In this document: in pieces, positions 28,470-37,317 of the stretch
How the letters are laid out: each line of letters starts with the position of its first letter
Position numbering within the stretch: position 1 is the stretch's first letter
DNA from: Oceanobacillus profundus
GTDB taxonomy: Bacteria > Bacillota > Bacilli > Bacillales > Amphibacillaceae
NCBI RefSeq assembly: GCF_003515705.1
Contig: NZ_QWEH01000001.1
Coordinates: 496,001-560,000 of the forward strand
Reading direction: 5' to 3'
DNA length: 64,000 nt
Made by a program: the position numbers and the translations under genes
Notes under the pieces: model-generated
Told to the model about the DNA's origin: nothing
What the model saw: only the letters and a program-made list of their open reading frames with translations
Databases searched by the model: none

Positions 28470-29354
28470 ATGAAAGTAACCAAGGCTATAATTCCGGCGG
28501 CGGGATTGGGAACTCGTTTTCTTCCGGCAACAAAAGCTCAACCAAAGGAAATGCTTCCAATTGTGGATAAACCGACGATTCAATATATTGTAGAAGAAGC
28601 AGTTGCATCTGGAATAGAAGACATTATTATTATTTCTGGTAGAGGAAAGCGTGCAATAGAGGATCATTTTGATAAGTCTTATGAGCTTGAAGAAAAGTTG
28701 GCACATAAAGGGAACTACGAAATGCTTGAAATGGTCAAGTCTATTTCGAATTTAGCCAATATCCATTATATCCGACAAAAAGAACCAAGAGGCTTAGGTC
28801 ATGCGATTGGATGTGCACACAGCTTTGTAGGAAATGAACCATTTGCTGTTTTGCTTGGAGATGACATTGTGGAATCAGAAGTACCATGTTTAAAGCAGCT
28901 TATCGATGTGTTTGATAAAAATCAATCTTCCGTAATCGGTGTACACGATGTACCAATGGAGGATGTATCAAAATACGGCATTGTTAAGCCTTTAACGACA
29001 GATGATAATAGTTCTTCCGTCCGAGCGATTGAATCATTAATTGAAAAGCCAAGCCAAGATGAAGCTCCATCTAATTTGGCAATTATGGGAAGATACATAC
29101 TTTCACCTGAAATTTTTGATATTCTTGCAAAACAAGAGCCAGGGAAAAATAACGAAATTCAGTTAACTGACGCCTTAAATAAGTTAAACGAAAAGGAACA
29201 AGTACTTGCATATAACTTTACTGGTGAACGTTATGATATTGGTGGGAAATTAGGATTTGTACAGGCGACCATTGATTTTGCCTTAAATCGACCAGATTTA
29301 CATAATGAAATTAAGGCATATATGGAGCAAAAACTGAAAAGTTTAGATCATTAA
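28470..29354 (+). CDS. galU: UTP-glucose-1-phosphate uridylyltransferase
   Basis: Encodes 294 residues from the ATG at 28470, eight bases after AAGGAG; the frame is open to 28422 without a ribosome binding site. The nucleotidyltransferase signature [20 protein letters not shown] is at residues 8-27, with GDD at about 128 and [10 protein letters not shown] near the C-terminus. It makes UDP-glucose from UTP and glucose-1-phosphate for glycolipids, teichoic-acid glucosylation and other wall glycans. It stands between the divergent UDP-sugar dehydrogenase gene and the glycosyltransferase cluster, so it likely feeds both. Confidence 0.94.
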   Translation: MKVTKAIIPAAGLGTRFLPATKAQPKEMLPIVDKPTIQYIVEEAVASGIEDIIIISGRGKRAIEDHFDKSYELEEKLAHKGNYEMLEMVKSISNLANIHYIRQKEPRGLGHAIGCAHSFVGNEPFAVLLGDDIVESEVPCLKQLIDVFDKNQSSVIGVHDVPMEDVSKYGIVKPLTTDDNSSSVRAIESLIEKPSQDEAPSNLAIMGRYILSPEIFDILAKQEPGKNNEIQLTDALNKLNEKEQVLAYNFTGERYDIGGKLGFVQATIDFALNRPDLHNEIKAYMEQKLKSLDH

Positions 29355-29366
29355 TAAATAACAGCT

Positions 29367-29407
29367 ACAAAAAGGGATCTGCGTTTATCAAACCAGATCC
29401 TTTTTGT
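29367..29407 (+). terminator. Intrinsic terminator of galU
   Basis: ACAAAAAGG-g-ATCTG pairs with CAGATCCTTTTTGT (one bulged G), ending in a T run. Confidence 0.85.
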
Positions 29408-29536
29408 AATAAACTTTATAACATCAATTTCCATTATATTAAAATACCTTTACAAGAAAAGGGCAATGTAACATGAAATCGTACATAAGATACCTCAATT
29501 GTAATGATTTCGACAATTTATTTATTGTTGCGGCTA

Positions 29537-29545
29537 TGGTATAAT
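29537..29545 (+). promoter_or_regulatory. Extended -10 promoter of the envelope locus
   Basis: TGGTATAAT is a consensus extended -10 box; TTTATT at 29517 is the only -35-like sequence at 17 bases. It lies about 105 bases before the first glycosyltransferase gene and follows the galU terminator. Confidence 0.6.
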
Positions 29546-29649
29546 TCGTTCAGTGTATTTTCGGTTTATTAATGAAGTAAGCCGGGCGTAGCTGTTCTTA
29601 AGTAAAGCCAAAACTTAGACTTTCTTTACTAAAAAAGGATGACGATTTC

Positions 29650-30774
29650 GTGGAGAAGAAACGTGTTTTATTTTTTATTTACCAAATGGGTGGCGGTGGA
29701 GCTGCTCGAACATTATTGAACATTATAAATAATATCGATAGATCGAAATTCATTCCAATACTTGTTACGTTACAATACGATGGAAGCTATGAAAAATATT
29801 TAGATCAAGATGTGAAATTTATTAAATTGAAGACGAAACGATTAAGATCAGCGGTTCTTCCGTTAGCAAAAGTAATTCGGGAAGAAAAAGCAGCTATCGT
29901 ATTCAGTACGATACCGAATTATAACACGATAGCCATTTTAGGAAACCTTCTTTCTTTTTCTGGTGCGAAAAATATCGTGCGGGAAGCAGCTTTCTTGGGA
30001 GGTAGTCCTGCTGCTGATTTTAAATTAAGATTATACGGGCTTTTATATAAGCTTTCCAGTCGCGTGATCGCACTCTCACACGGTGTAAAAGAGAATATTG
30101 TAAAACGTTATAAGGTAAAACGGGAAAAAATAAATGTTATTTACAACCCAGTTGATATCGAACGTATTCGAATTAATATGAAAGAGGGAATACTTCCACA
30201 GGAACATGAAACCATTTTTACTGGGAGTGAAAAAGTAATCATCACTGCAGGAAGGCTGGTTCAGGATAAGGATCAACAGACATTGATTAAAGCGGTTGCC
30301 GATGTAAGTCGGCGCTTGGATGTGAAGCTTGTTATTCTTGGTGAAGGTGAACTGGAGGATGAACTAAAGCGACTTGCTGATAGAATGGATGTTGCTGATA
30401 AAGTGTTCTTCCTTGGTTTTCAACAGAATCCATATGTTTATTTCGCACATGCTGATGTTTTCGTACTATCCTCCAAGCGAGAAGGCTTTGGGCATGTTCT
30501 TTCAGAGGCACTAGCAACAGGGACACCTGTCGTTTCAACGAAGGCTTATCCTGGAGCTGAAGAAGTATTAAATGATGGGGAATACGGGCTAATGTGTGAA
30601 ATTGGGAATGCAGAACAACTGGCAGAAAAAATTTATGAAACATTAACCTGGACAGTGAATAGGCGTGAGCAGGCTATCCAAAAAGGACTGGAGCGTGTGA
30701 ATACATTCCGCGCACAGACGATTGTTAAACAATATGAAGACGTATTTATGAAAACACTAAATAAAACGTATTAA
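29650..30774 (+). CDS. GT4-family glycosyltransferase
   Basis: Encodes 374 residues from a GTG at 29650, with AAAGGATG upstream. The GT-B fold of family GT4 is recognised by the N-terminal QMGGGGAARTLLNI loop, the ITAGRLVQDKDQQTLI segment that starts the C-terminal half (near residue 198), and SKREGFGHVLSEALATGTPVV (about 274-294) with the donor-binding EX7E arrangement. It should add a sugar from a nucleotide donor to a lipid-linked acceptor on the cytoplasmic face. It opens a row of co-oriented envelope genes. The sugar and linkage are unknown. Confidence 0.87.
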   Translation: MEKKRVLFFIYQMGGGGAARTLLNIINNIDRSKFIPILVTLQYDGSYEKYLDQDVKFIKLKTKRLRSAVLPLAKVIREEKAAIVFSTIPNYNTIAILGNLLSFSGAKNIVREAAFLGGSPAADFKLRLYGLLYKLSSRVIALSHGVKENIVKRYKVKREKINVIYNPVDIERIRINMKEGILPQEHETIFTGSEKVIITAGRLVQDKDQQTLIKAVADVSRRLDVKLVILGEGELEDELKRLADRMDVADKVFFLGFQQNPYVYFAHADVFVLSSKREGFGHVLSEALATGTPVVSTKAYPGAEEVLNDGEYGLMCEIGNAEQLAEKIYETLTWTVNRREQAIQKGLERVNTFRAQTIVKQYEDVFMKTLNKTY

Positions 30775-30798
30775 AAGTTGAACAGGAGTTGAAGGAGT

Positions 30799-31959
30799 AT
30801 GCATACTCCAAAACGTGTTGTTCAGTTAACAACTGTACACCACCCATATGATCCAAGGATCTATCATAAAGAATGTAAATCATTGCAAAAAGCCGGCTTT
30901 GATGTGACGTTAATCGCTCAATCAGGCGACCAGGATTCAAATACAGATAAACCGATAAAACATATACCATTAAAAAAATATAAAAGCAGATTAAAAAGAA
31001 TGACAGTTGGGGCATTCGCAGCATATAAGGAAGCAAAAAAATTAAATGCAGATGTCTATCATTTTCATGATCCAGAGCTTTTGCCAATAGCATGGCTATT
31101 AAAAAATAAAAACAATGTCGTCATTTATGATATTCATGAAGATTATATTACAAGCATTCTGCAAAAAGATTATATGTCAATGCCGATCAGAAAAATGTTT
31201 GCGACAGTTTATAGATTAATGGAACGCTTTTTTGCTCGTAACTTTGAATTATGTCTTGCGGAAAAATACTATAAGGATATTTATCCGACGGGGACGTGTG
31301 TGCTAAATTACCCGACAGTTAATGCAAAGTTTTTAAATAGCAAACGTGAAACCCCCGCAGAGAATAAAGTCCTGTATACTGGAAATGTGTCCATTGTACG
31401 AGGGGCAATGTTTCACGCTCGCATACCGGTAATTGATGAAGAGATTGAGATGCATTTCGTAGGTAAATGTCCAAGTGACCTGGCAGAAAAAATGTACGAA
31501 GCAGCCGGAGATAAGAAAGCAAACTTAAAAATTGAAGGAATCGATCAGTTTATCGAAAAAGAAGTTATTGAGGATCGCTACCTTCAGACAAATTGGCTTG
31601 CAGGGATAGCTCTTTTTCCTCCAACAGAGCATTATATGAAAAAAGAACTGACCAAGTTTTTTGAGTATATGAATGCAGGGCTGCCGATAATTTGCTCAAA
31701 CTTTCCTGTTTGGGAAAAATTTATGGAAACCTATCAGTGTGGAATAGCTGTTGACCCATATGATGATGAAGCGATAAAAAAGGCAATTTCTTATCTTAAA
31801 AATAACCCTGAAGAAGCAAAACGTATGGGGGAAAATGGGAAAAGAGCTGTTGCAGAGGAACTAAACTGGTATACAGAAGAGCAAAAATTAATCTCCTGGT
31901 ACCATGAATTACTTGATTTAGAAAAGAAAAGTATGCAGGAAGAAGGAATCGGTGATTAG
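30799..31959 (+). CDS. GT4-like glycosyltransferase
   Basis: Encodes 386 residues; GAAGGAG precedes the ATG, 24 bases after the previous stop. The N-terminus (VVQLTTVHHPYDPRIYHKE) is typical of GT4 enzymes acting on capsule or teichoic polymers; HFHDPELLP and YDIHEDY lie near residues 95 and 115; the donor region reads KKELTKFFEYMNAGLPI near 280. The canonical EX7E motif is altered relative to the previous gene. It is coupled to the next gene, whose ATG directly follows this stop codon. Sugar unknown. Confidence 0.83.
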   Translation: MHTPKRVVQLTTVHHPYDPRIYHKECKSLQKAGFDVTLIAQSGDQDSNTDKPIKHIPLKKYKSRLKRMTVGAFAAYKEAKKLNADVYHFHDPELLPIAWLLKNKNNVVIYDIHEDYITSILQKDYMSMPIRKMFATVYRLMERFFARNFELCLAEKYYKDIYPTGTCVLNYPTVNAKFLNSKRETPAENKVLYTGNVSIVRGAMFHARIPVIDEEIEMHFVGKCPSDLAEKMYEAAGDKKANLKIEGIDQFIEKEVIEDRYLQTNWLAGIALFPPTEHYMKKELTKFFEYMNAGLPIICSNFPVWEKFMETYQCGIAVDPYDDEAIKKAISYLKNNPEEAKRMGENGKRAVAEELNWYTEEQKLISWYHELLDLEKKSMQEEGIGD

Positions 31960-32733
31960 ATGAAACAAGATCCACTTATATCGGTAATTACCCCTGCTTA
32001 TAATGCAGAGCGGTTTATCGGAGATACGATTGATTCTGTTTTGGATCAGACGTACGCTAATTGGGAAATGGTGATTGTGGATGATCGTTCCACTGATAAT
32101 ACAACGACGATTGTGGAAGAATATAGAAAGCGTGATAATCGAATCAAGTTAATTGTTCTGGAGGAGAATAGCGGTTCAGCTGTAGCACGTAATACAGCAA
32201 TGGAGAATGCTAAAGGACGCTATATTGCTTTTCTTGATAGTGATGATCGTTGGTTACCAGAAAAATTAGAAAAACAGCTTCATTTTATGCAAGAGAAAGA
32301 TATCGCTTTTTCTTTCACAACGTATGTTCGAATCCTGGAGGATGGAACGAAGACAAATGCGGTCAGCAGTACACCAGAGTCCGTTAATTATGATGACTTA
32401 ATGAAACGATGTGTTATTGGCTGTTTAACTGTTATGCTTGACAGAGATAAAGTTGGTCATTTGAAAATGGTCAATATCCGAACAAGGCAGGATTATGTTT
32501 ATTGGTTAACCATTACGAAAAAGGGTTTCCTTGCTTATGGACTTCCCGAAATATTAGCCGAATACCGCCTTGTCGGCAATTCAATCTCAAGTAATAAGTG
32601 GAAAGCTGCAAAACGAAACTGGTATGTTTTCAGGAAAATTGAAAAACAAAGCTTGCCGAAAAGTATATGGTACTTTTCGCATTATGTAGTGAGGTCTATT
32701 ATGGATCTTATTAAATGGAGAACGAAGCGGTAG
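31960..32733 (+). CDS. GT2-family glycosyltransferase
   Basis: Encodes 257 residues; its ATG abuts the TAG of the previous gene, so translation is coupled. The GT-A fold of GT2 is clear: SVITPAYNAERFIGDTIDSV at residues 7-26, VDDRSTDNT at about 41-49, and the DXD-type motif FLDSDDRW near 88-95. No membrane helices are visible apart from a hydrophobic amphipathic end, so it should act at the inner membrane face. It transfers a sugar during build-up of the polymer repeat. It ends the first sub-block; an AT-rich gap follows. Confidence 0.88.
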   Translation: MKQDPLISVITPAYNAERFIGDTIDSVLDQTYANWEMVIVDDRSTDNTTTIVEEYRKRDNRIKLIVLEENSGSAVARNTAMENAKGRYIAFLDSDDRWLPEKLEKQLHFMQEKDIAFSFTTYVRILEDGTKTNAVSSTPESVNYDDLMKRCVIGCLTVMLDRDKVGHLKMVNIRTRQDYVYWLTITKKGFLAYGLPEILAEYRLVGNSISSNKWKAAKRNWYVFRKIEKQSLPKSIWYFSHYVVRSIMDLIKWRTKR

Positions 32734-32890
32734 CCTTTCGTTTATTCAAATATAATTATAATAAATTTATAATGCGTTAAATCAAATTATAATAAAATTT
32801 TTCACTGAAAAAGAAAATAAATATAATTATAATAAATAGAGAAATGAACCGAAGCTTTTAGGTTTTAAATATTAGGCGGTGTCATGAATA
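32734..32890. repeat. AT-rich gap with a 19-bp direct repeat before tagG
   Basis: AAATATAATTATAATAAAT occurs exactly at 32748-32766 and again at 32819-32837. The whole gap is about 85 percent A+T with several TATAAT-like boxes and likely holds the promoter of the exporter genes. No hairpin terminator is visible. Confidence 0.6.
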
Positions 32891-33691
32891 ATGAAAAATT
32901 ATATGCAAGAAATGCTGAAAAGAAAAGATTTATTATTTTACTTAGTCAAATCCGGTTTGAAAGCAGAACACCGGAATAGTTACTTGGGATATTTTTGGTG
33001 GTTGCTGGATCCGCTATTGAATGTATTGGTGTACTACTTCTTAGTAGTAATCGTACTAGAACGTGGGGGAGACGTTCCAAACTATCCACTCTTCTTAGTT
33101 ATCGGGTTAGTCGCTTGGCGCTGGATTAGTACAAGTATTAATTCATCATCCAAATCCATATTAAGATACAGCTCGATTATTAATCAAGTGTCTTTGCCAA
33201 AAGCGCTATTTCCATTATCGTTTACATTAACCCAATTATTTAACTTTGCATTTGGTTTAATTGTAATAGCGTTATTCCTAGCAATTTATGGTGTCATACC
33301 TACATGGCATATTGCATACCTGCCACTGATTATTTTTATCCAATTAACGGTACATTTGGCGTTGGGCCTTGTTCTTGGGTTTATTACGATTTTTGTTCGA
33401 GATATTGAGAATCTAATGACATATATTACGCGTATTTTCTTCTATGCTTCCCCGATTATCTGGGAAGGTGGACGTTTGTTAAGCAGTGGAAAAATTCCTA
33501 GTTGGCTTGAGCCGCTAATCGTGTACAATCCGGTAGCGATTATTGTTACTGCTTATCGTGATATACTAATGAACCATCAAACACCAAACATTATTGGACT
33601 AGGAGTTCTTTTTCTGATTGCTATCCTAGTAGGGATTTTCATGATCTATTATTACAGTAAAAATGAACATAAAATTATTAAGGCATTATAA
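32891..33691 (+). CDS. tagG: TagG-type ABC-2 polysaccharide export permease
   Basis: Encodes 266 residues with six membrane helices. The N-terminal amphipathic segment (KNYMQEMLKRKDLLFYLV) and the RNSYLGYFWWLLDPL motif are hallmarks of TagG/Wzm-type permeases, and the protein ends with an YYYSKNEHKIIKAL-like cytoplasmic tail. It would form a dimer moving an undecaprenyl-linked wall polymer across the membrane, powered by the ATPase encoded 31 bases downstream. Upstream GGCGG gives only a weak ribosome binding site. Whether the cargo is ordinary teichoic acid or the modified polymer proposed here is open. Confidence 0.9.
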   Translation: MKNYMQEMLKRKDLLFYLVKSGLKAEHRNSYLGYFWWLLDPLLNVLVYYFLVVIVLERGGDVPNYPLFLVIGLVAWRWISTSINSSSKSILRYSSIINQVSLPKALFPLSFTLTQLFNFAFGLIVIALFLAIYGVIPTWHIAYLPLIIFIQLTVHLALGLVLGFITIFVRDIENLMTYITRIFFYASPIIWEGGRLLSSGKIPSWLEPLIVYNPVAIIVTAYRDILMNHQTPNIIGLGVLFLIAILVGIFMIYYYSKNEHKIIKAL

Positions 33692-33722
33692 CTGCCATAT
33701 TTATAATAAATGAGGGGTAAAC

Positions 33723-35324
33723 ATGCAGGATCAAATGAAACATAATACGCACGAATCGCCAGAAAATGTTATCGTTGCTAAAGATATAGGTGTTTCCTTT
33801 AATGACCGTGGCTATCAGGATGATATAAAATCACGTGTTTTTGGCATGTTCGCTAAAAAAGAGAAAAAGAAGAAAGAAAAAGTTTGGCCATTGAAGGATA
33901 TAGACTTTACAGGTCACCAAGGGGAAATCCTTGGTATCATCGGTTCAAATGGAGCTGGGAAGACGACGTTAAGTAAAATCATTGCAGGAATTTTGCAGCA
34001 GGATAAAGGGACAATGCAAGTTGACGGCAAGGTAACTGCATTGTTCTCATTTGGAATGGGCTTCAATAAAGAGCTGACTGGAAGAGAGAATGTTTATTTA
34101 AATGGCATGATGCTCGGAGTCAGTAAAGAATTGATCAATCATTATATTGACGATATCCATGAATTCTCAGATATCGGTGATTTTATTGACCAGCCAATGA
34201 AATATTATTCCAGTGGTATGAAAGCAAGACTCGGATTCAGTGTAGCTGCTCATTTGGAGCCAGAGGTGCTTATCCTTGACGAGGCGTTGAATACAGGGGA
34301 TGCACGCTTTAGTAAAAAAGCGGCTCTAAAAATGAAAGAGCTTGTTAAACAAGCGAAGATGGTAATTATTGTTACCCATAGTCTCAGATACGCGCAGCGA
34401 AACTGTGATCGATTAATGTGGATCAATCAGGGCGTGGTAAAAGAAATTGGCGATCCGAAAGAGATTATTGCACATTATAAAGCAACGGTTCCTATGCCAC
34501 CTAAACGCAAACGAAGCCTGGAATTAAACAAAACACAAAGCTCGATTAAGGATAAAACAATTGTTCGGGCTACAAATGTGGGTATTTCCTATGAACTTAA
34601 TACAGGCACATTCTGGGCGTTAAAGGATGTTAATTTTGAAATAAAAGAAGGCGAAGTAGTTGGGATTATCGGTCATAATGGCGCTGGAAAAAGCACACTT
34701 TGCAAAGTGCTGACAAATATCTTGAAGCCAGACCGGGGCGATATTCAACTAGAAGGGGAAACCTCTTCCCTTTTAGGGTATGGAACAGGATTTAATGCAC
34801 AATTATCTGGAAGAGACAATATCTTCTTGAATGCGATGCTTCTTGGAATACCCAAAAAAAGAGTACAAGCGAAGTATGACGAAATAGTAGAATTTTCAGG
34901 GCTGAAAAAATCTATAGATAAACCGGTCAAACAATATTCATCTGGTATGAAATCAAGGCTTGGTTTTAGCATAGCTGCTATATTGAAGCCTGATATATTT
35001 ATTATTGATGAAGCACTCTCAACTGGTGACATGGCATTTCAGCAAAAGGCAAGTGAACGAATCCAAGACATGATGTCTCATGCAAAAGCGGTTATTATCG
35101 TTTCGCACAGTATGAACTTTGTGGAAAAAGTATGCACTAGAGGGATCTGGATGGAGCGTGGACAGGTTCGTTTTGACGGAACAGCGGAAGAGGCTGTCGC
35201 TGCATATCGGGAATCACTTGGAATAAGTAAAACTGGAAACGCAAATAAAAAAGTTGTAAAACAAATAAGAAAGCAAGTTTTTAAACAGGATTCTTCAAAG
35301 AAGCCTGTAGAAAATAAAGAATAA
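33723..35324 (+). CDS. TagH-type exporter ATPase with two fused ABC domains
   Basis: Encodes 533 residues; GAGGGG precedes the ATG. Two complete TagH/Wzt-like ATPase domains follow each other: Walker A GSNGAGKTT (near residue 76) and GHNGAGKST (near 318); signatures YSSGMKARLGFS and YSSGMKSRLGFS; Walker B LILDEALNTGD and FIIDEALSTGD; H-loops THS and SHS. A basic linker (PPKRKRS) joins them, and a short Lys-rich tail replaces the C-terminal domain of TagH or the sugar-binding domain of Wzt. Normal TagH has one ATPase domain and dimerises. Both domains here look catalytically complete, so one chain could supply both halves of the motor. Confidence 0.88.
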   Translation: MQDQMKHNTHESPENVIVAKDIGVSFNDRGYQDDIKSRVFGMFAKKEKKKKEKVWPLKDIDFTGHQGEILGIIGSNGAGKTTLSKIIAGILQQDKGTMQVDGKVTALFSFGMGFNKELTGRENVYLNGMMLGVSKELINHYIDDIHEFSDIGDFIDQPMKYYSSGMKARLGFSVAAHLEPEVLILDEALNTGDARFSKKAALKMKELVKQAKMVIIVTHSLRYAQRNCDRLMWINQGVVKEIGDPKEIIAHYKATVPMPPKRKRSLELNKTQSSIKDKTIVRATNVGISYELNTGTFWALKDVNFEIKEGEVVGIIGHNGAGKSTLCKVLTNILKPDRGDIQLEGETSSLLGYGTGFNAQLSGRDNIFLNAMLLGIPKKRVQAKYDEIVEFSGLKKSIDKPVKQYSSGMKSRLGFSIAAILKPDIFIIDEALSTGDMAFQQKASERIQDMMSHAKAVIIVSHSMNFVEKVCTRGIWMERGQVRFDGTAEEAVAAYRESLGISKTGNANKKVVKQIRKQVFKQDSSKKPVENKE

Positions 35325-35349
35325 TGGTACCGTTTGGTGGTGACAAGAA

Positions 35350-37317
35350 GTGATTCGTGTAATGAAAAAGGTAGTCTTAGCCCCTGTTGACTGGGTTGTA
35401 TATACCGTTTTAAATGAAAAGCAGCGAAAGGCTCTGACGGACATTTTTACAGAGGAACAGAAGAAGCAAATAAAACGAATAATAACTGGAAGAAAACAGG
35501 CCGAGAGACAAAAGCTCAAACAAATTAAGTATCATCTGTACAATCTAGGGTTTACAGAAAAAGCGCTTGGCGCATTAGAAGATTATTATACCAACATAAA
35601 AGATCCACAGCTAAAACGCCTAGCCGCTTGGGAGCTAACATTGTGGCACGCAAATCAATATACAAAAGAAGGTGCTGGAAAAGCACTAGAATATATTGCA
35701 GCAGCTAAAAATGGCGAGAATGATGCGGACCAATTACGGCGAATTGCTATTGTCCAAGCTGAATGTCATGAAATGTGCAATGAATTAGAAAAAGGCAAAG
35801 AAGTTATTAACGGCATGCTTTCGACTCAGAGACATGCAGACCTTTATCTTGCAGCTGCTAATTTAGAAGACGCTCTTGATAAACGGATGGAATGGGTCAA
35901 CAAAGTAATGGAGTTATATAAGTTACAACCGATTGGATTTACACAAACAGATCGCTCGCCAGTATATGATGACCTGCAAACCATAGCTTTGGATCGGAAA
36001 ATTGAGGATGGGCCAAAGGTGTCTGTCATACTGCCAGCATTTAAGGCTGAGGAAGGTATACGGGTTGCTATTGAATCGATACTTTCGCAAACATGGCAAA
36101 ATATTGAGCTTCTAGCTGTTGACGACTGCAGTCCGGACAATACAGCGAAAGTTATCGCTGAATATGCAGAAAAGGATTCACGCGTAAAAGCTCTTTCAAC
36201 CCCGGTAAACAGTGGACCATATGTTGCTCGAAATATTGCGTTAGACCATGCAACTGGAGATTTTGTCACCATTAATGATGCAGATGATTGGTCACATGCG
36301 GAAAAAATAGAGATACAGGTTAAACATTTGCTTGACCATGAGCATATCATTGCAAATACATCTGAGCATTCAAGGTTAACGGAAGAAGAGCTGAAATTAT
36401 ATCGTCGAGGTACACCAGGCAAGTATATTTTCCCAAATATGTCTTCTATTATGTTCAGACGCAAGCAAGTTCTTGAAAAAGTTGGCTACTGGGACAGTGT
36501 ACGATTCGCGGCAGATGGTGAATTTAAGCGAAGACTGATTAAAGTATTTGGAAAAAATAGCTATGTTGATTTGAAAACAGGTCCACTATCATTACCAAGA
36601 CAGTCCGTTACATCGCTTACAGGGAGCTCTGCATTTGGATATAACGGCTTTTTCATGGGTGTAAGAAAAGAATATGTAGAAGCTTTGGAGTATTATCATC
36701 ATACAGCAGAGACACTGCGTTATCCTTTTCCAATGACAACCAGAGTTTTTCCAGTTCCAGAGCCAATGTGGCCGAAACGAGAGGAAAAAACGGACGGCAA
36801 ACGCTTCTTTCATCTTGTAATTGCGACGGATTTCCGAATAATTAATGAGGAGCAAATCAGCTACATTAAGGAAATTTATGCGAGAAATGACGGACGAATT
36901 GGTCTCGTGCAAATCAATCAATACAATGTTGCTCCATCTAAAACAATAAATGATTCCATTCGCAATATGCTTGATGAAGATAGATTGCAAATGCTTGTAT
37001 ATGGTGAACAGATACAAACAGATAAGCTAATGATTTTGAATCCGATTGTTTTAGAAGCATATCAAAGGTACGTACCCACTGTTTTTGCAAAGTCATTAGA
37101 TGTTATTGTGGACGAATTACCAAGCCATGAAGGCTATCATATTTCTAATTGTTTAAAACACTTAAAGCAATACTTTGACCAATCGGGAACCTGGTATCCC
37201 GCAACACTTGAAATCAAGAATGCCTTGATAGAACATCATACAGAAGCGTCAGGTGAAATCAACTTCAGTGAACATGCATGGGAGAAGAGCTGGGTATATG
37301 ATGAAAAAACAAACTGA
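35350..37317 (+). CDS. Large three-part protein with central GT2 glycosyltransferase domain (1)
   Basis: Encodes 655 residues from a GTG at 35350, seven bases after GGTGGTG. Residues 1-215 are helical and TPR-like (YHLYNLGFTEKAL, a repeated A-x-W-E-L-x-L-W-x-A-N phrase). A GT2 domain follows (from about 220: VSVILPAFKAEEGIRVAIES, VDDCSPDNT, DXD motif NDADDW near 310). The last 190 residues form an unrecognised C-terminal domain beginning after PVPEPMWP and ending in a WYPAT segment. The next gene is a clear paralogue. No membrane helices are seen. The helical part may dock on partners; the sugar is unknown. Confidence 0.85.
   Translation: MIRVMKKVVLAPVDWVVYTVLNEKQRKALTDIFTEEQKKQIKRIITGRKQAERQKLKQIKYHLYNLGFTEKALGALEDYYTNIKDPQLKRLAAWELTLWHANQYTKEGAGKALEYIAAAKNGENDADQLRRIAIVQAECHEMCNELEKGKEVINGMLSTQRHADLYLAAANLEDALDKRMEWVNKVMELYKLQPIGFTQTDRSPVYDDLQTIALDRKIEDGPKVSVILPAFKAEEGIRVAIESILSQTWQNIELLAVDDCSPDNTAKVIAEYAEKDSRVKALSTPVNSGPYVARNIALDHATGDFVTINDADDWSHAEKIEIQVKHLLDHEHIIANTSEHSRLTEEELKLYRRGTPGKYIFPNMSSIMFRRKQVLEKVGYWDSVRFAADGEFKRRLIKVFGKNSYVDLKTGPLSLPRQSVTSLTGSSAFGYNGFFMGVRKEYVEALEYYHHTAETLRYPFPMTTRVFPVPEPMWPKREEKTDGKRFFHLVIATDFRIINEEQISYIKEIYARNDGRIGLVQINQYNVAPSKTINDSIRNMLDEDRLQMLVYGEQIQTDKLMILNPIVLEAYQRYVPTVFAKSLDVIVDELPSHEGYHISNCLKHLKQYFDQSGTWYPATLEIKNALIEHHTEASGEINFSEHAWEKSWVYDEKTN

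Noticed and set aside
35844-36464. 206-codon minus-strand frame
   Set aside because: Antisense shadow of the GT2 fusion gene; no ribosome binding site.
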